A DNA stretch of 13,128 nucleotides from assembly GCA_937893945.1 (NCBI GenBank), contig CALCTA010000073.1, forward strand, positions 1 through 13,128, in the 5' to 3' direction. This document shows positions 1-7,124 of the stretch, piece after piece; the first letter of the stretch is position 1, and every line of letters begins with the position of its first letter. This stretch comes from an uncultured Clostridia bacterium (GTDB lineage Bacteria; Bacillota; Clostridia; Oscillospirales; CAG-272). The notes below the pieces were generated by a model. That model was not told where the DNA came from. It did no database searches and was given only the letters and a program-made list of their open reading frames with translations. Made by a program: the position numbers and the translations under genes.

Positions 1-359
1 TGCGAGCAAAACGACCTGAGCTCGCTCGAGGTCGTCGCGAGCAAAAATATTCGCCGAAGGCGAAATTCCCGTTGCGACTCTCCCTTTTTGGCACCCGCAC
101 GAAGAACCCATCCTCGCGCATCGCGCGAGATTGGGTTCGCATTTTGCGAGCAAAACGACCTGAGCTCGCTCGAGGTCGTCGCGAGCAAAAATATTCGCCG
201 AAGGCGAAATTCCCGTTGCGACTCTCCCTTTTTGGCACCCGCACGAAGAACCCATCCTCGCGCATCGCGCGAGATTGGGTTCGCATTTTGCGAGCAAAAC
301 GACCTGAGCTCGCTCGAGGTCGTCGCGAGCAAAAATATTCGCCAAAGGCGAAATTCTCG
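1..359. repeat. 144-bp tandem repeat, two full copies plus a truncated third
   Basis: Copies begin at 1, 145 and 289. By eye the first two are identical. The third matches for about 68 bases with one change (g to a at 344), then diverges near 357. Each full unit carries three potential hairpins. In copy 1 these are 11-21 with 24-35 (ACGACCTGAGC arm, one bulged g); TTCGCC/GGCGAA at 50-64; and a long one at 104-138 with a GAACCCA/TGGGTTC outer stem and a CTCGCGC/GCGCGAG inner stem. The 10-mer GCGAGCAAAA occurs on both sides of the first hairpin. The array may continue beyond the left edge. No coding or CRISPR character is seen. It is probably a non-coding structured repeat of unknown role. Confidence 0.9.
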
Positions 360-390
360 CGTGAACAATAGGATTGCCGATAGTAATTTA

Positions 391-444
391 TTTTGCCCTC
401 TCAGGCCGCATGCGCGTCCAGCTCTCCCAAAGGGCGAGCCTTTT
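391..444. repeat. Two-hairpin intergenic repeat, degenerate copy
   Basis: Two adjacent hairpins: GGCCGC/GCGTCC around ATGC (404-419, one mismatch) and GCTCTCCC/GGGCGAGC around AAA (421-439, one mismatch). The GCCCTCTCAG lead-in at 395-404 also resembles the GGGCGAGC arm. The layout recalls a dispersed repeat I associate with Oscillospiraceae and related Clostridia, in which a CTCTCAG-type end, a variable hairpin and a GCTCTCCC hairpin follow each other. That family link is from memory and untested. The mismatches suggest an old copy. Confidence 0.55.
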
Positions 445-487
445 AGAATAAAAGCTTATGACTTTCCCGATTTTAATCTACCAAAGC

Positions 488-524
488 AAAAGACCACCTC
501 AAGCGACGCTTGAGGTGGTCTTTT
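488..524. terminator. Bidirectional rho-independent terminator of the opp operon
   Basis: Perfect 17-bp stem, 488-504 with 508-524, with a GAC loop. Its outer bases are AAAA/TTTT, so both strands end in a T-run after a GC-rich core (ACCACCTCAAGC). It begins four bases past the stop codon of the last opp operon gene (528-530). It therefore terminates the minus-strand operon and could also stop transcripts arriving from the left on the plus strand. Confidence 0.93.
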
Positions 525-527
525 CTT

Positions 528-953
528 TTATACTATCGGCACGTAAACCGATTCAAACAGTACAACAAATACGATAGATACTACCATGAACGCAAGTCCA
601 ACGAAAAACAAGAATGAATAGCCGTGAGGCGTCTTGTCCTTTTTGGACATTTTGTAATCGTAGTAGGTCTGATGCTCTCTTCCTTTTTTAAAGAAGGGGA
701 TCAACATTCCGCCGACGCGGGTAGCCGCGTAAGCAAGACCGTCGAAGAAGCCCGTGGAGCTTATCCAGATGAGCGCTGAGATCATTATGAGCAGTACGCC
801 CGGAATGGTAAATGCATCAGCCAGATATTTGTATTTGTCAACGAGCTCAGTTGCACTCCAGAAGTCGCGGAGATGAAGCGCCAAAAGGCTTACAAGTCCT
901 GCGACGACCGTCGTGATAGCATACTGGAGAATCACCTTGCGGTAGTTCTTCAT
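528..953 (-). CDS. Small three-helix membrane protein, DUF3899-like, last gene of the opp operon
   Basis: A 141-aa protein with three predicted membrane helices at about residues 7-28, 48-67 and 112-133 and a basic cytoplasmic-type loop (about 88-109). The central segment, residues 66-79 (STGFFDGLAYAATR), resembles the DUF3899 family of small Firmicutes membrane proteins. This match is from memory and was not searched. The function of DUF3899 is unknown. Its ATG overlaps the oppF stop by four bases (ATGA, 950-953), and a GAGGAG site (962-967) lies 8 bases upstream, so it is translationally coupled to the ATPase gene. The coupling suggests an accessory or assembly role with the peptide transporter, but co-transcription alone cannot prove it. 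The operon terminator follows at once. Confidence 0.8.
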   Translation of the reverse strand: MKNYRKVILQYAITTVVAGLVSLLALHLRDFWSATELVDKYKYLADAFTIPGVLLIMISALIWISSTGFFDGLAYAATRVGGMLIPFFKKGREHQTYYDYKMSKKDKTPHGYSFLFFVGLAFMVVSIVFVVLFESVYVPIV

Positions 954-2194
954 ACGCCGAACTCCTCTTTATACGCTTTCTCCTCTGCATCGTTGCAATA
1001 TACGAAGTGTCCGGGGCAGACCTCTCTGAGCGAGGGCTTATCCACAGAATAATCGTGCGCCAATGCCGAGTTGTAGGTAATTCTCTGTCTCTGCTTCTCG
1101 GTGTGAGGGTCAGGCTGAGGAATTGCCGACAGGAGAGAACGGGTGTAGGGGTGCATGGGGCGTGCGAAAAGCTCGTCGGAGTTCGCAAGCTCAACCATAT
1201 TACCAAAGTACATAACGCCGATTCTGTCGGAGAAGTACTTAACTACAGAAAGGTCGTGAGCTATAAAGAGAATCGTAAGTCCAAGATTCTCGCGAAGCTC
1301 GTTGAGAAGGTTGATGACCTGTGCCTGAATAGATACGTCAAGTGCCGAGATAGGCTCGTCGGCAATGATCATATCGGGGCGCATAATAACAGAACGCGCG
1401 ATACCGATTCTCTGACGCTGACCGCCCGAGAATTCGTGAGGATAACGACCTGCGTGCTCGCGTACAAGACCAACGAGCTCAAGGATCTCGTAAACCTTCT
1501 CCTCAAGATACTTCTTGTCCTTGATTCCGTTGATGACAAGTCCCTCGGAGATGATCTCCTTAACTGTCATACGGGGGTTAAGAGAAGCGATGGGGTCCTG
1601 GAAGATCATCTGGATCTTGGTTATAAGCTTGGTCTTCTTCGCGATGCGAACGTCGTTTTTGTACTGCTTCTTCAGCTCCGCGATCTTCATAGGATCTTTG
1701 GTAGCTGCTATCTTAGCGTCGTAATCCTTCTTGAGCTGTGCAACAAGAGATCTTGCATAGTCTCTGTCGCTGTACTTATTGTCGTGGTTAGCAGAAGCGA
1801 TGGCTGCCTTATTCTCAGCAACTATCTTAGCAAGCTCTGCCTTCTTCTCGGCAACCTTTTCCTTGCAATCGGGCTCGTTCTTAGCCTCGATCTCCTTTAT
1901 TTCAGCGTCAATTCTCTTGCGCTCGGACTTGATGGTCTCCTTATAGGAAAGAGTACCGGCAGCAACGCGTTGGCCCTTGAAATAAACGTTTCCGGAGGTA
2001 ATGTCATAGATCTTGATGATAGAACGTCCCGTGGTGGTCTTACCGCAGCCCGACTCTCCAACAAGGCCGAATACCTCGCCCTTATAGATGTCAAAGCTTA
2101 CGTTGTTTACCGCCTTATTGACGTATTTACCCGATTTGAAATACTGACAAAGGTTTTCAACTCTTAAGAGAACTTCTTTATTCTGCTCTGCCAT
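950..2194 (-). CDS. oppF: Oligopeptide ABC transporter ATPase OppF with a charged insertion
   Basis: A 414-aa ATPase that would pair with OppD on the cytoplasmic face and power peptide uptake. The motifs are intact: Walker A GESGCGKTT (46-54), Q-loop FQDP (198-201), signature SGGQRQRIGIAR (256-267), Walker B IIADEP (276-281), D-loop SALD (283-286) and switch His313. The C-terminal oligopeptide-transporter tail (HPYTRSLLSAIP, 348-359, then a PGHFVYC segment) fits OppF rather than OppD. Family members are usually about 310-330 aa. The excess is a Lys/Glu/Ala-rich block at residues 80-193, between Walker A and the Q-loop, likely helical or coiled coil. The start has a GAGGAGG site 10 bases upstream and lies 1 base from the oppD stop. 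Confidence 0.93.
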   Translation of the reverse strand: MAEQNKEVLLRVENLCQYFKSGKYVNKAVNNVSFDIYKGEVFGLVGESGCGKTTTGRSIIKIYDITSGNVYFKGQRVAAGTLSYKETIKSERKRIDAEIKEIEAKNEPDCKEKVAEKKAELAKIVAENKAAIASANHDNKYSDRDYARSLVAQLKKDYDAKIAATKDPMKIAELKKQYKNDVRIAKKTKLITKIQMIFQDPIASLNPRMTVKEIISEGLVINGIKDKKYLEEKVYEILELVGLVREHAGRYPHEFSGGQRQRIGIARSVIMRPDMIIADEPISALDVSIQAQVINLLNELRENLGLTILFIAHDLSVVKYFSDRIGVMYFGNMVELANSDELFARPMHPYTRSLLSAIPQPDPHTEKQRQRITYNSALAHDYSVDKPSLREVCPGHFVYCNDAEEKAYKEEFGV

Positions 2195-2195
2195 A

Positions 2196-4349
2196 TCACA
2201 TTCCTCCTCTCTTCTTCATTCTATCAATTCTTTCCTTAATGATGTGAGGAGGCTCAACCTTGGGTGCTTCGGGATGCAGGAGCCAAGTAGCTGCCCAGTG
2301 AGAAGGAGTTACCTCAAACTGAGGAGGCTGCTGTTCAAAGTCTATCTTGAGCGCGTACTTGTTACGAGCTGCGAAAGCATCGCCCACAGGGGGATAGATC
2401 ATATTAGGAGGCGTTCCGGGGATAGCCTCAAGCTTTTCCTCTGTATCAAGGTCAGGCATAGAGGAAAGAAGCGCCCAGGTGTAAGGATGACGGGGATCGT
2501 AGAAGATGTCGTCGGCAGTGCCGTACTCAACTATCTTGCCCGCATACATTACGGCGATCTTATCAGCAATATTCGCAACGACGCCAAGGTCGTGAGTGAT
2601 GAATATTACCGAAAGATTTCTCTCTCTCTTAAGATTGTTGATAAGCTCAAGGATCTGAGCCTGAATAGTAACGTCAAGAGCTGTGGTGGGCTCGTCGCAA
2701 ATGAGGATATCGGGGTTAGCGGAAAGCGCGATAGCGATAACTATACGCTGTCTCATACCGCCCGAGAACTCGAAGGGATACTGGTTATAACGAATTCTGG
2801 AATCGGGAATACCAACCTCGTCCATGAGCTTGATAGCCTTTTCCTTAGCCATACGCTTAGTGAGTTTATAAACTACGAGAGACGCCTTTTCCTTAAGGAA
2901 ATCGATAAACGCGATCGCTCTTGCGGAGAAGTCAACGCTGTCTGCGTTTGCTACGTCATTTTCGTACTTAGCGGCGATATTATTGATGATCTTAACGATA
3001 TTATCGGTAAGATCGTCGAGATCGTAAACTACTGCGGGAACTACCTTCCAGTCAACAGTCTTGCCGCGCTTGATAAGTTTTTCTCTCTTTGCGCTCTGCT
3101 TATTGAATCTTGCCTCTTCCTTGGGGTTATTCTTAACTGCGAGGAAGTACTTATCAATAGCGTTGTTCAGTGCGGAGCCAAAGGTATAGGTAGCGCTATC
3201 CTTAACGATGTCAAGTCTGTCGATACATTCAGAGACAAGAGCGGAGAGCTTCTTAGCCTGCGCCTTTGCGCCCTTCTTGTCAAACTTCTTGGTCGTAAAG
3301 TAGGTGCGAGCCTCGGGAATAGCCGCGAGTACCTTCTTCTTTGCGGCGAGGGATCTCTCAGCCGAGTGCTTGATAGCAGAGGTATCAAGGCTGATGAAGT
3401 CCTGCATAAAGTTATCGTCAAGGAACTCGAGCGTCATCTCGTTAAGCTCGTCTATGGGCATATCCGAGAGAGTAGCCGTGGGGTTCATCATCGAATAGTA
3501 GCCTATTCTGAAGAAGTCGGGACGGCTTGCGGAAAGGATCTCCTCGAGTGTAGCCTTAAGCTCTGTGAGCGCCTCGATGACCTTAGCGGTGGAGTCCTCG
3601 TCCTTATCGTTGTAGGATGACTTGAGAGAAGCTACGGTAGTAGTGTATGCCGAGAGCTTATCGTCGTAGCCTACTGAAAGGAACTTATTCTTAACTCTGG
3701 GAAGGTTCTTGACGATGTCGCCAAGCTTTTCCTTTACGTTTATCTTCTGATGTCTCTCAAGATAAGAGAGCATCTCGCCGATGTCCGCTATAAGCTCCTG
3801 CGCCTTGTCGTGCGCGTCGTTATAAGCGGTCTCGTACTTGATAGCTACGATATTGAACTTATCAAAGGTTTTGATCTTCTCGGAAATTTCTGCGCTTGCG
3901 GCGCTTCCGTGAACCTCGATAAGATTCTTCTTAAGGCAAGCGAGCATTGCGTTGAACTCCTTGCGGGAGATCTTTCTTGCCGCCTTGTTCTTGAGGAGCA
4001 TAGCCTCGGTGATCTGCTTACCGATCTTAACGATGGGGTTAAGAGAGGAGAGCGGATCCTGGAAGATCATAGCGATCTTGTCGCCTCTGATCTTGTGCAT
4101 TTCCTCCTCGTTTATCTTGAGAAGGTCCTTACCGTCGAAGAGGATCTCTCCGCCCTCAACGATAGAGTTACCTGCAAGAATACCGAGAATTGCCTTGGTA
4201 GTTACGGATTTTCCCGAGCCCGACTCACCAACGATAGCGAGAGTCTCGCCCTTTTCAATATCAAAGGAAATATCGCGAACAGCCTTGACCGTACCGCCTT
4301 GCGTACGGAAGGAGATCTTCAGATTATTAACTTCAAGAATCTTACCCAT
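2196..4349 (-). CDS. oppD: Oligopeptide ABC transporter ATPase OppD with a ~375-aa insertion
   Basis: A 717-aa ATPase, about twice the usual ~330-360 aa. Its conserved parts are complete: Walker A GESGSGKS (41-48), Q-loop FQDP (96-99), signature SGGMRQRI (529-536), Walker B ILICDEP (548-554), SALD-equivalent TALD (556-559) and switch His586. The HPYTWALLSSMP tail (621-632) is typical of peptide and nickel transporters. Roughly residues 125-500 form an extra, charged, mostly helical-looking domain inserted in the helical subdomain, just after the Q-loop and before the usual EKAIKLMDEVGIP segment. It is in frame, without stops, and matches no family I recognise. The C-terminal cysteine cluster found in many OppD/DppD proteins is absent (about 655-693), as in AmiE-like Firmicutes proteins. 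A GGAGG site lies 9 bases upstream of the start; the gap from oppC is 3 bases. Confidence 0.93.
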   Translation of the reverse strand: MGKILEVNNLKISFRTQGGTVKAVRDISFDIEKGETLAIVGESGSGKSVTTKAILGILAGNSIVEGGEILFDGKDLLKINEEEMHKIRGDKIAMIFQDPLSSLNPIVKIGKQITEAMLLKNKAARKISRKEFNAMLACLKKNLIEVHGSAASAEISEKIKTFDKFNIVAIKYETAYNDAHDKAQELIADIGEMLSYLERHQKINVKEKLGDIVKNLPRVKNKFLSVGYDDKLSAYTTTVASLKSSYNDKDEDSTAKVIEALTELKATLEEILSASRPDFFRIGYYSMMNPTATLSDMPIDELNEMTLEFLDDNFMQDFISLDTSAIKHSAERSLAAKKKVLAAIPEARTYFTTKKFDKKGAKAQAKKLSALVSECIDRLDIVKDSATYTFGSALNNAIDKYFLAVKNNPKEEARFNKQSAKREKLIKRGKTVDWKVVPAVVYDLDDLTDNIVKIINNIAAKYENDVANADSVDFSARAIAFIDFLKEKASLVVYKLTKRMAKEKAIKLMDEVGIPDSRIRYNQYPFEFSGGMRQRIVIAIALSANPDILICDEPTTALDVTIQAQILELINNLKRERNLSVIFITHDLGVVANIADKIAVMYAGKIVEYGTADDIFYDPRHPYTWALLSSMPDLDTEEKLEAIPGTPPNMIYPPVGDAFAARNKYALKIDFEQQPPQFEVTPSHWAATWLLHPEAPKVEPPHIIKERIDRMKKRGGM

Positions 4350-4352
4350 AGA

Positions 4353-5954
4353 TCAATCCTCCACACCGCGCAAAGACGGGTTAAATGCATCACGAAGTCC
4401 GTTGCCGAACAGGTTGAAGCTTATCATCAAAAGTGAAATTACGATAGCAGGGAATATCATCAGGTGGGGGTAGGTGGTCCAGATGCTGCTCGCATCAGAA
4501 AGGAGCGTACCGAGAGACGTCATCGAGGAGCCGCCAAGGTTTACGATTCCGAGGAAGGAGAGCATACTCTCGCTGAAGATAACGCTGGGGATAACGAGTG
4601 CAGAGGACGTGATGATAGTACCAAGCGAGTTGGGGAAAATGTGCTTCCAGATAATTCTTCTGTCGCGCGCGCCGAGCGTTCTTGCCGCCATAACGTACTC
4701 CTGGTTCTTAAATCTGTAGAACTGTGTACGTACACGGGAAGCAGTACCGATCCAGCCGGTTACAACGAATGCAAACAGCAAGCTTGGTATCGGTCCGACC
4801 TTCTTGGCAAGGTGTAGCTGGAATAGCGTTGAAACGACAATAAACGGGATACCGTTAAGGATATCAGAAATTCTTTCGAGGACGATATCGACCGTACCGC
4901 CGTAGTAGCCCTCGATAGCGCCGTAGATAGCGCCGAGAACGAAGTTGATAACAGAAACGAATACTGCAACGAGCAACGAGAGACGGATACCGATAGCCAT
5001 ACGGAGAGCAAGGTCATAGCCCTGGCTGTCAGTACCGAAGAGGTACTCGGGCTCGAAGCCGTTCTGGTACAGGTACCAGTTGTAGTAGAGAACGCGGACG
5101 TTGTACTGAGCGGTCTCAAGCGTACCGCCACCGGTGTACTTCCAATAAACGAGGTCGCCGTTCTCATCGCGGAGATAGTTGTCAGTGAAGGTTACGTCGC
5201 TGAAGTCGGTGCCCTCGCTGTATTCTATCTTCTTTCCTCGCTCGTCAAGAGGATGAAGCTTCTTGTTAGCTCTGTACCAATAGTTAGCGTTAGTACCCTC
5301 GGGGTCAAGATCCTTAGGATAGTACTTGCTTTCGGTATCGATAAGAGGATAGAGGACGTGAATACCTGTCTCCTCCTCCCAAGCGCGGATCTTTTCAAAT
5401 TCGTGCTGCTCGATCGGCTGATACATAAAGCCTACGTTGAGGTAGGTGTCTACCTCTGCGGTGATAGAGTAAGAATCACCCATAATGGGGTCGCTTTTTG
5501 AGGTAAGGCTGAGAAGGTTCTTGATAGGCATATACTTCTCGGTTGCATCAGGGATAGCGACAGTCTTTCCGTCGTATCCGTCAGCGCCAACGCCGGTAGC
5601 GAGGGCGAGAAGATAGCCTCTGTCGTTGTACTTACGCTCAACTGTACCTTCGGCAACTCCTATCTTGGAGAGGAGAAGGTTACGGGGGCCCATCTTAGCG
5701 TAGTAGGGGTCCATAAACTTCGAATCGTACTTGCCCATAGTGAAGAGAGGAGCAAATATCGAGAAGAGAATTATACAAATAATTATAATAGTAGCGCCGA
5801 TAGAAGCCTTGTTTCTTCTGAAACGGAGCCAAGCGTCCTTGAAGTAGCTTATAGGCTTGTCTTCAAACTTCTGGTCAGAGAGTCGCTCGCCCTTGTTGGC
5901 GAACTCAAATTTCTCTCTGGGAATGGCATTGAGATCTAATTTTGCTTTACTCAT
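4353..5954 (-). CDS. oppC: Oligopeptide ABC transporter permease OppC with a large outer domain
   Basis: A 533-aa membrane permease; typical OppC is about 300-350 aa. A cytoplasmic N-terminus with an OppC_N-like segment (PISYFKDAWLRFRRNKAS, about 34-51) leads to the first helix (about 51-71). About 240 residues (72-315), rich in Tyr, Asp and Gly, then precede the conserved FGTDSQGYD (306-313). Five further helices follow at roughly 323-346, 365-385, 389-405, 448-472 and 496-516. The EAA loop that contacts the ATPases is at about 419-444 (YVMAARTLGARDRRIIW...). The extra region should lie outside the membrane, where it could touch the binding protein. Its start is 1 base past the oppB stop region, with a GGGGGAG site at the end of oppB. 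Confidence 0.94.
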   Translation of the reverse strand: MSKAKLDLNAIPREKFEFANKGERLSDQKFEDKPISYFKDAWLRFRRNKASIGATIIIICIILFSIFAPLFTMGKYDSKFMDPYYAKMGPRNLLLSKIGVAEGTVERKYNDRGYLLALATGVGADGYDGKTVAIPDATEKYMPIKNLLSLTSKSDPIMGDSYSITAEVDTYLNVGFMYQPIEQHEFEKIRAWEEETGIHVLYPLIDTESKYYPKDLDPEGTNANYWYRANKKLHPLDERGKKIEYSEGTDFSDVTFTDNYLRDENGDLVYWKYTGGGTLETAQYNVRVLYYNWYLYQNGFEPEYLFGTDSQGYDLALRMAIGIRLSLLVAVFVSVINFVLGAIYGAIEGYYGGTVDIVLERISDILNGIPFIVVSTLFQLHLAKKVGPIPSLLFAFVVTGWIGTASRVRTQFYRFKNQEYVMAARTLGARDRRIIWKHIFPNSLGTIITSSALVIPSVIFSESMLSFLGIVNLGGSSMTSLGTLLSDASSIWTTYPHLMIFPAIVISLLMISFNLFGNGLRDAFNPSLRGVED

Positions 5955-5955
5955 C

Positions 5956-6924
5956 TTATCTCTCCCCCATTCTTATTCTCGGATCGATAAATCCGTAGCT
6001 TATGTCAACGACGATTCCCGCGAGCAAGCTTACGAAGGTGTAGAAGATACTGTCTGCCATGAATACGTCGTAGTCAAGCAGACGAACCGCCTTGATGTAA
6101 AGCTGTCCAACGCCGGGAATTGAGAAGATCTGTTCGATAATCATAGATCCGCCAAGAATTCCGATAAAGCTCGAAATGATCATGGGAAGGATCGGAACCA
6201 TCGCGTTCTTGAGCGCGTGGCGAGTTGTTGCCTGCGCGCGAGTAAGACCCTTGGTGCGCGCGAGAAGCATATAGTCAGATGTAAGCGTCTCGGTAAGCTC
6301 GGCACGAGTAAAGCGGCAAAGTCCCGCAATAGAGCCGAAGGAGAGCGCGATAACAGGCATGATCATACTCTTAAGCATGGCAGGGGTGAACCATGAGCCA
6401 CCTGCGTCAGCAAGAGAGAGCACGGTGGGAGAATCAAACCAACCGAGCTTGAAGAAAAGTAAATACTGGACGATAAAGGCATAGACGTAGCTGGGGATAG
6501 AGACGAAGAGCATAACTCCCGTGCTTATAACGTGGTCCTGCCATTTGTTTTTCTTTACTGCTGCGAGAACGCCTGCGGCGATACCGATCGGGATAGAAAT
6601 AAGCAGCGAGTAAAGGTTAACGAGAACTGTAGGAAGAAGTCTTCCTAAGATGAGATCCATAGCGGGTGCCATCTTGTCAACGTACCAAGAGGTACCGAAA
6701 TCCAACTTGGTGAAGATATTTTTAAGATAAATACCAAACTGTACTATTATGGGCTTGTTGTAGCCGAGGGCTTCCCAACGAGCCTTGATTACATCCTGAA
6801 GGTTCTTCTCCTGCGGCATTTCCTGCGGCAGAAGTCTGATCATTACGAAGCAGATAGCAACGATAACGAAGAGAGTAAAGAACATCAAAAGCAATCTTTT
6901 AAGAACGTATTTTAATTGTCCCAT
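5956..6924 (-). CDS. oppB: Oligopeptide ABC transporter permease OppB
   Basis: A 322-aa permease of normal family length and the partner of OppC in the channel. The first helix is at about residues 8-30. A short outer loop with the FGTSW motif (76-80) follows, and the binding-protein-dependent transport domain has helices near 97-122, 132-158, 186-203, 244-262 and 288-311. The EAA loop is at 217-246 (DYMLLARTKGLTRAQA...), the site where an ATPase subunit docks. The C-terminus ends with the common DPRIR motif. An AAAGGAG site lies 8 bases before the start. A 200-bp gap with two hairpins separates it from oppA, while oppC follows 1 base after its stop. It is the only subunit here without an obvious expansion. 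Confidence 0.95.
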   Translation of the reverse strand: MGQLKYVLKRLLLMFFTLFVIVAICFVMIRLLPQEMPQEKNLQDVIKARWEALGYNKPIIVQFGIYLKNIFTKLDFGTSWYVDKMAPAMDLILGRLLPTVLVNLYSLLISIPIGIAAGVLAAVKKNKWQDHVISTGVMLFVSIPSYVYAFIVQYLLFFKLGWFDSPTVLSLADAGGSWFTPAMLKSMIMPVIALSFGSIAGLCRFTRAELTETLTSDYMLLARTKGLTRAQATTRHALKNAMVPILPMIISSFIGILGGSMIIEQIFSIPGVGQLYIKAVRLLDYDVFMADSIFYTFVSLLAGIVVDISYGFIDPRIRMGER

Positions 6925-6948
6925 ATTTTTCTCCTTTCGATTGTTTAT

Positions 6949-6993
6949 CCGTAAAAGAGTAGAAATTCGGTAAACAACCGAAATTTTTTACGG
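6949..6993 (-). promoter_or_regulatory. Imperfect hairpin upstream of the oppB ribosome binding site
   Basis: Outer arms CCGTAAAA (6949-6956) and TTTTACGG (6986-6993) enclose an inner stem TTCGGT/ACCGAA (6966-6982) with loop AAACA. In the minus-strand RNA no T-run follows, so it is not a terminator. The loop-side sequence (CGGTTGTTTACCG) is almost the same as the complement of the segment just 5' of the oppB Shine-Dalgarno site (6938-6951), so an alternative pairing is possible. It may stabilise the 5' end of the oppBCDF message or tune oppB translation. This role is an inference. Confidence 0.45.
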
Positions 6994-7049
6994 CGATCTA
7001 CCCAAATGTTTTGATTTTTCAGGGCTGACCGCCCGATAGTATTACGAAA

Positions 7050-7079
7050 GCAATGGGGAGAGCTGACTCTCCCCATCGC
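7050..7079 (-). promoter_or_regulatory. Strong oppA-oppB intercistronic hairpin, probable partial terminator
   Basis: Arms 7050-7062 and 7067-7079 form a 13-bp stem in the minus-strand RNA (core GGGGAGAG/CTCTCCCC, one U-G wobble) with a four-base loop. It lies 46 bases after the oppA stop. The following RNA (gcTTTCGTAATAC) has only a weak U-run, so it would end or stall a fraction of transcripts and protect the oppA 3' end. Such hairpins between binding-protein and permease genes are a known way to make more binding protein than channel. Confidence 0.65.
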
Positions 7080-7124
7080 AATTTTAGTCTAAACTTAACA
7101 ATGGTTAGTTAAGGACTTTTTTAA

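Noticed and set aside
1..359. CRISPR array
   Set aside because: The units are contiguous 144-bp direct repeats with no variable spacers, and no cas genes are present.
72..513. Two overlapping plus-strand open frames through the tandem repeat, with a 48-residue peptide repeat
   Set aside because: The period of 144 bp is a multiple of three, so any open frame repeats. There is no ribosome binding site and one frame runs through the terminator.
1007..3620. Long plus-strand frames opposite oppF and oppD (1007-2167 and 2244-3620)
   Set aside because: They are antisense shadows of genes with full ATPase motifs. They lack ribosome binding sites and family signatures.
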